Positions 20,648-23,037 of a DNA stretch of 23,037 bases are shown piece after piece. The stretch covers positions 1 through 23,037 of the forward strand of contig JBATRZ010000053.1 in NCBI GenBank assembly GCA_049292975.1, read 5' to 3'. The notes beneath the pieces were generated by a model, which saw nothing but the letters and a program-made list of their open reading frames with translations, made no database searches and was not told the DNA's origin. This DNA comes from JBGSWE01 sp049292975 (GTDB lineage Bacteria; Patescibacteriota; Saccharimonadia; Saccharimonadales; JACDBH01). Both the position numbers and the translations under genes were made by a program. How positions within the stretch are numbered: the stretch's first letter is position 1; each line of letters opens with the position of its first letter.

Positions 20648-20828
20648 CCGGGCAACCGGCTATTGACCCAATGAAACCTGCTTTATGCGGCAGGATGAGA
20701 AACCTACCCATGGGGCCCCAGCCCGGTAGTAGGCCGTCGCTCAGTTCTGCAAGGCAAAACAAAGTATTTTTCTGGAAAAACTACTAGCGACGGCTCACAA
20801 CCGGGCTGGGGCCGCGAATGGTTTTCTC
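20648..20828. ncRNA. Candidate structured RNA between the two guanylate-kinase-like genes
   Basis: Successive stems: CCGG-GCAA-CCGG (20648-20659, a GNRA tetraloop only on the plus strand), CCTGC/GCAGG (20677-20681/20690-20694), GAGAAACC/GGTTTTCTC (20697-20704/20820-20828, one bulge), a perfect 13-bp stem GGCCCCAGCCCGG (20714-20726/20801-20813) and a nine-base-pair stem GCCGTCGCT/AGCGACGGC (20733-20741/20786-20794). The inner loop base TAGTAG could instead pair with CTACTA at 20781-20786. I could not match it to RNase P RNA, tmRNA, SRP RNA or 6S RNA. The strand is uncertain. Confidence 0.45.
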
Positions 20829-20835
20829 GGTCTTA

Positions 20836-21528
20836 CTATCTTATGGCTTTTTGCAATTGTTCTAACAATATGTTGGCGCTGGTCCGGGCGCGGGCTGAAT
20901 CGGTGTGATCAACCTGGCCGTTGGCAATCTGGCGCATGGCTTCCACAGTTTTAGGCAGATCGTCATTAACAATAAATATGTACTGGGGATTACTGAGTGC
21001 GATAGTAAGCGACTCTTTTGCTTCCATAAGACGTGCCTCCAGGTCTTTCTCGTGATGTGAGGCGATGCGGCGCATCCACTCGGAATTACTGGGCGGTATG
21101 ATATAGATCGGCGCGACCGAGCCAAAGCCTATAGACATAAAGCGCGGCATGGAGCTTGCGATGATAGACATGACGCAGACGCCGGAGCCAGGAAAAGACG
21201 ATACTTTGGTGCCGTAAAACTCCGTATCGCGCTCGATGACGAACTGCACGAACTCGCCGCGTTCGACTTCTTCTAACAATGAGTGCAGATCGGAGCGGAA
21301 ATTGTAGTCACGGCCATGAACTTCACCCTCCCGCGGGGCGCGGGTGGTATCGCCAACCACAAATGGCAGGCCGGTCTGGCGGCTCACGGTTGATTTGCCG
21401 GCGCCGGTAGGGCCCACGACGGCAAGCAGGTTAATGTGCGATACCTGTCTGATAACATCCGGGTTGGGCCGGTAAGTCATCTGCAATGATCTCAGCCTGT
21501 CTATGACTGTTTGTTTCTCTGTTTCCAT
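20836..21528 (-). CDS. Guanylate-kinase-like protein with an intact P-loop
   Basis: A 230-residue protein with the guanylate kinase P-loop NLLAVVGPTGAGKSTVSRQT, then FVVGDTTRAPREGEVHGRDYNF (GMP-binding type), GEFVQFVIERDTEFYGTKVS, PIYIIPPSNSEWMRRI and YIFIVNDDLPKTVEAM. It is the better candidate for true guanylate kinase (ATP + GMP to ADP + GDP), although the region usually reading DIDWQG is replaced by a Ser/Met-rich stretch (CVMSIIASSMPRFMSIG). The ATG at 21528 (METEKQTVIDRL) is chosen because an extended -10 (TGG-TACAAT, 21543-21538) lies nine bases upstream. It is a diverged paralogue of the 19830-20576 gene. Confidence 0.8.
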   Translation of the reverse strand: METEKQTVIDRLRSLQMTYRPNPDVIRQVSHINLLAVVGPTGAGKSTVSRQTGLPFVVGDTTRAPREGEVHGRDYNFRSDLHSLLEEVERGEFVQFVIERDTEFYGTKVSSFPGSGVCVMSIIASSMPRFMSIGFGSVAPIYIIPPSNSEWMRRIASHHEKDLEARLMEAKESLTIALSNPQYIFIVNDDLPKTVEAMRQIANGQVDHTDSARARTSANILLEQLQKAIR

Positions 21529-21537
21529 GTTACTGGA

Positions 21538-21543
21538 ATTGTA
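21538..21543 (-). promoter_or_regulatory. Extended -10 box of the 20836-21528 gene
   Basis: TGG-TACAAT on the minus strand, nine bases before the ATG at 21528; no clear -35. Confidence 0.5.
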
Positions 21544-21586
21544 CCAGTTACGACTTGAAAAGCATAAGGTATTCGTCAATGAGCGC

Positions 21587-21707
21587 AAGAGATTAAATCA
21601 GTGATGCATGGCTGTCGAACAAGCGAGGAACGTAACCGAGCCGTATTTTCATACGGTAAGAGCGTACCGCGGCTTTTCGGCGGTCAGGCGCACTGATTTA
21701 ATCTCTT
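21587..21707. repeat. Large inverted repeat at the 3' end of lepA
   Basis: Perfect 17-bp arms: 21587-21603 (AAGAGATTAAATCAGTG) and 21691-21707. They enclose smaller hairpins CCGTA/TACGG and CCGC/GCGG. The right arm contains the last codons and stop of lepA, so the end of the coding sequence is part of the stem. No U-tract follows, so a normal intrinsic terminator is not evident. Confidence 0.75.
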
Positions 21708-23037
21708 TTGAGCATAACCGTGAAGGCTTCGGCGGGGATGTCAACTTTGCCAAATCTTTTAAGGCGCTCTTTACCCTTCTTCTGTTTGGCCAGGACCTTC
21801 TTTTTGCGGGAGACGTCACCGCCGTACAGGCCGCTGGTTACGTCCTTGCGGTAGGCCGGGATGTCCTCGCGGGCGATAAAGCGCCCGCCGATACCGGCCT
21901 GCAGGGCCACTTGGAAATTTTGGCGCGGAATCACTTCTTTGAGCTTCTCGACTGTTTCGCGGCCCAGGCGCATGGCTTCGGTCTTGTGCGCCATAACAGA
22001 CAGGGCACCCACCATGTCGCCGGCCACGTAAAAATCCACCCGCACCAGGTCTTCCTCGCGGTAGTCATGCAGCTCGTAGTTGAACGAGCCGTAGCCCGAG
22101 GTGGCGCTTTTGAGCTGGTCATAAAAATCGGTCAGCAGGTTGGCAAGCGGTGCCTCGAATGTAACTAGCGCCAGCTGCGCATCCACAAAGCCTAAGGATT
22201 TTTGCACGCCGCGCTTTGAAACGATAAGCTGGATAACCGCACCAACGTAATCCTTTGGCACGACAATCTCGCCCTTTATCCATGGCTCGGCGATACTGGC
22301 AATTTTGGCGGGATCAGGCAGGGCAGCAGCGGATTTGATATCCAGCTCCTCGCCGTTCAGCAGCTTGACGTGATAATCGGTACTCGGGTTGGTAATGATG
22401 AGGCTTAGGCCGTACTCGCGCTCCAGGCGCTCGCGCACGATATCCATGTGCAGCAGGCCCAAGAAGCCGGTGCGCACGCCAAAACCTAACACGGGGGAAT
22501 TTTCGGGTTCGTACTGCAGGGCAGAGTCACTGAGGCTTAGTTTTTCTATGGCGTCTTTAAGATCGTTATAAAATTCGTTGCTTTCAGGAAATATGCCGGC
22601 ATAGACAAATGGCTGGACATCGCGGTAACCGGGCAATGGACTGGTAGCCGGTGATTTGGCCAGGGTGACCGTGTCGCCCACTTTGGCCTCACGCGTGCTT
22701 TTGAGGTTGGTGACGATGTAGCCAATTTCGCCGGTTTCCAGGCTGTTGGCAGGGGACATGTTGGGATTAAGACTCCCCACCTCCAACGCGATACCGTTGG
22801 CCTTTGAGGATACCATGCGGATTTGGTCGGATTTGGCGATCCGGCCGTCGACCACACGGACGTACAAAATAACGCCACGGTAATCATCGTAATAACTGTC
22901 AAAAATCAGCGCCCTGCTAGAGGCCAGGCCTCTAGCGTCACCGCTGGGGCAGGGGACGCGTTCTACTACCCTATCCAGCACCGCCCCTACGCCCTGCCCT
23001 GTTTTGGCCGAGATGTGCAGGATATCTTCTTGCTTGC
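21698..23037 (-). CDS. lepA: Elongation factor 4 / LepA GTPase (N-terminus outside the window)
   Basis: LepA is a ribosome-associated translational GTPase related to EF-G. The frame is open to the window end, which cuts off most of the GTPase domain. The visible part begins KQEDILHISAKTGQGVGAVL, with the SAK motif of the G5 region. It continues through domain II (ALIFDSYYDDYRGVILYVRV), domain III (YEPENSPVLGFGVRTGFLGLLHMDIVRERLEREY) and the LepA-specific C-terminal domain (LYGGDVSRKKKVLAKQKKGKERLKRFGKVDIPAEAF). The linker after VPCPSGD reads ARGLASS, encoded exactly by a 21-bp RAYT palindrome (22916-22936). The reading frame is preserved, so the protein is probably functional. The stop lies within the inverted repeat at 21587-21707. 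Confidence 0.95.
   Translation of the reverse strand, partial: KQEDILHISAKTGQGVGAVLDRVVERVPCPSGDARGLASSRALIFDSYYDDYRGVILYVRVVDGRIAKSDQIRMVSSKANGIALEVGSLNPNMSPANSLETGEIGYIVTNLKSTREAKVGDTVTLAKSPATSPLPGYRDVQPFVYAGIFPESNEFYNDLKDAIEKLSLSDSALQYEPENSPVLGFGVRTGFLGLLHMDIVRERLEREYGLSLIITNPSTDYHVKLLNGEELDIKSAAALPDPAKIASIAEPWIKGEIVVPKDYVGAVIQLIVSKRGVQKSLGFVDAQLALVTFEAPLANLLTDFYDQLKSATSGYGSFNYELHDYREEDLVRVDFYVAGDMVGALSVMAHKTEAMRLGRETVEKLKEVIPRQNFQVALQAGIGGRFIAREDIPAYRKDVTSGLYGGDVSRKKKVLAKQKKGKERLKRFGKVDIPAEAFTVMLKRD
22916..22936. repeat. RAYT-type 21-bp palindrome inside lepA
   Basis: Identical to the palindrome at 1001-1021 (10-bp arms, central A on the plus strand). In the lepA frame it supplies seven codons, ARGLASS, with no stop. 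It sits in the linker between the GTPase domain and domain II. Confidence 0.95.

Noticed and set aside
20640..20835. RNase P RNA, tmRNA, SRP RNA or 6S RNA
   Set aside because: The conserved core sequences of the first three (such as GAGGAAAGTCC or the SRP loop) are missing on both strands, and the fold does not show a convincing 6S-type central bubble.
1..23037. CRISPR array, prophage genes or reassigned stop codons
   Set aside because: No regularly spaced repeats and no phage structural or integrase genes were seen; TGA acts as an ordinary stop (for example hrcA and orf73).

Overview
The window reads as chromosomal DNA of a small-genome candidate-phyla-radiation bacterium, most likely Candidatus Saccharibacteria (TM7). 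This rests on the compact gene order, the conserved comEC-yebC-ruvC-ruvA-ruvB neighbourhood, a short HrcA, several small membrane proteins, and a protein whose C-terminal domain I associate with CPR genomes. The taxonomic call is inference, since no rRNA is present. The code appears standard, with TGA, TAA and TAG all ending genes. Most core genes are moderately GC-rich. Several accessory genes (1035-1649, 2149-2577, 6675-7133, 13424-13966) are clearly more AT-rich.

Layout. 1-5940, mostly minus strand: EamA-type transporter, a small ORF, comEC, yebC, a small membrane protein, ruvC, ruvA and the start of ruvB. A REP-associated tyrosine transposase (RAYT) flanked by two 21-bp palindromes sits on the opposite strand between ruvC and ruvA. 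5941-7200: a promoter-led, highly structured stretch that may be an RNA gene, then tRNA-Lys(TTT), then several partial copies of the tRNA 3' end interleaved with terminators and a membrane protein gene. 7207-9372: a membrane protein, an M23 peptidase and another membrane protein. 9454-13373: a DUF192 protein, a RimK-like ligase and a RimB-like protease on one strand, an unrecognised 307-residue protein diverging from them, a second ATP-grasp ligase and a 38-residue membrane peptide. 13424-19281: a coiled-coil membrane protein followed by the heat-shock cluster dnaJ, dnaK, orf114, grpE, orf73 and hrcA, with three CIRCE operators. 19484-23037: a membrane protein, two diverged guanylate-kinase-like paralogues and lepA, whose 5' end lies outside the window.

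How it works together. HrcA should repress hrcA-orf73-grpE, dnaK and dnaJ through the three CIRCE sites. orf73 and orf114 are unrecognised and look like diverged relatives of each other. They lie inside this cluster, but orf114 has its own consensus housekeeping promoter. RimK and RimB probably add and remove a C-terminal amino-acid tail on a target protein.

The most unusual points are: (1) a third copy of the RAYT palindrome lies in frame inside lepA, adding seven codons between the GTPase domain and domain II; (2) the tRNA-Lys 3' end is repeated downstream in an att-like pattern; (3) large nested inverted repeats lacking U-tracts occupy many intergenic gaps; (4) about ten genes have a -10-like hexamer only 6-10 bases before the start codon, suggesting leaderless mRNAs.
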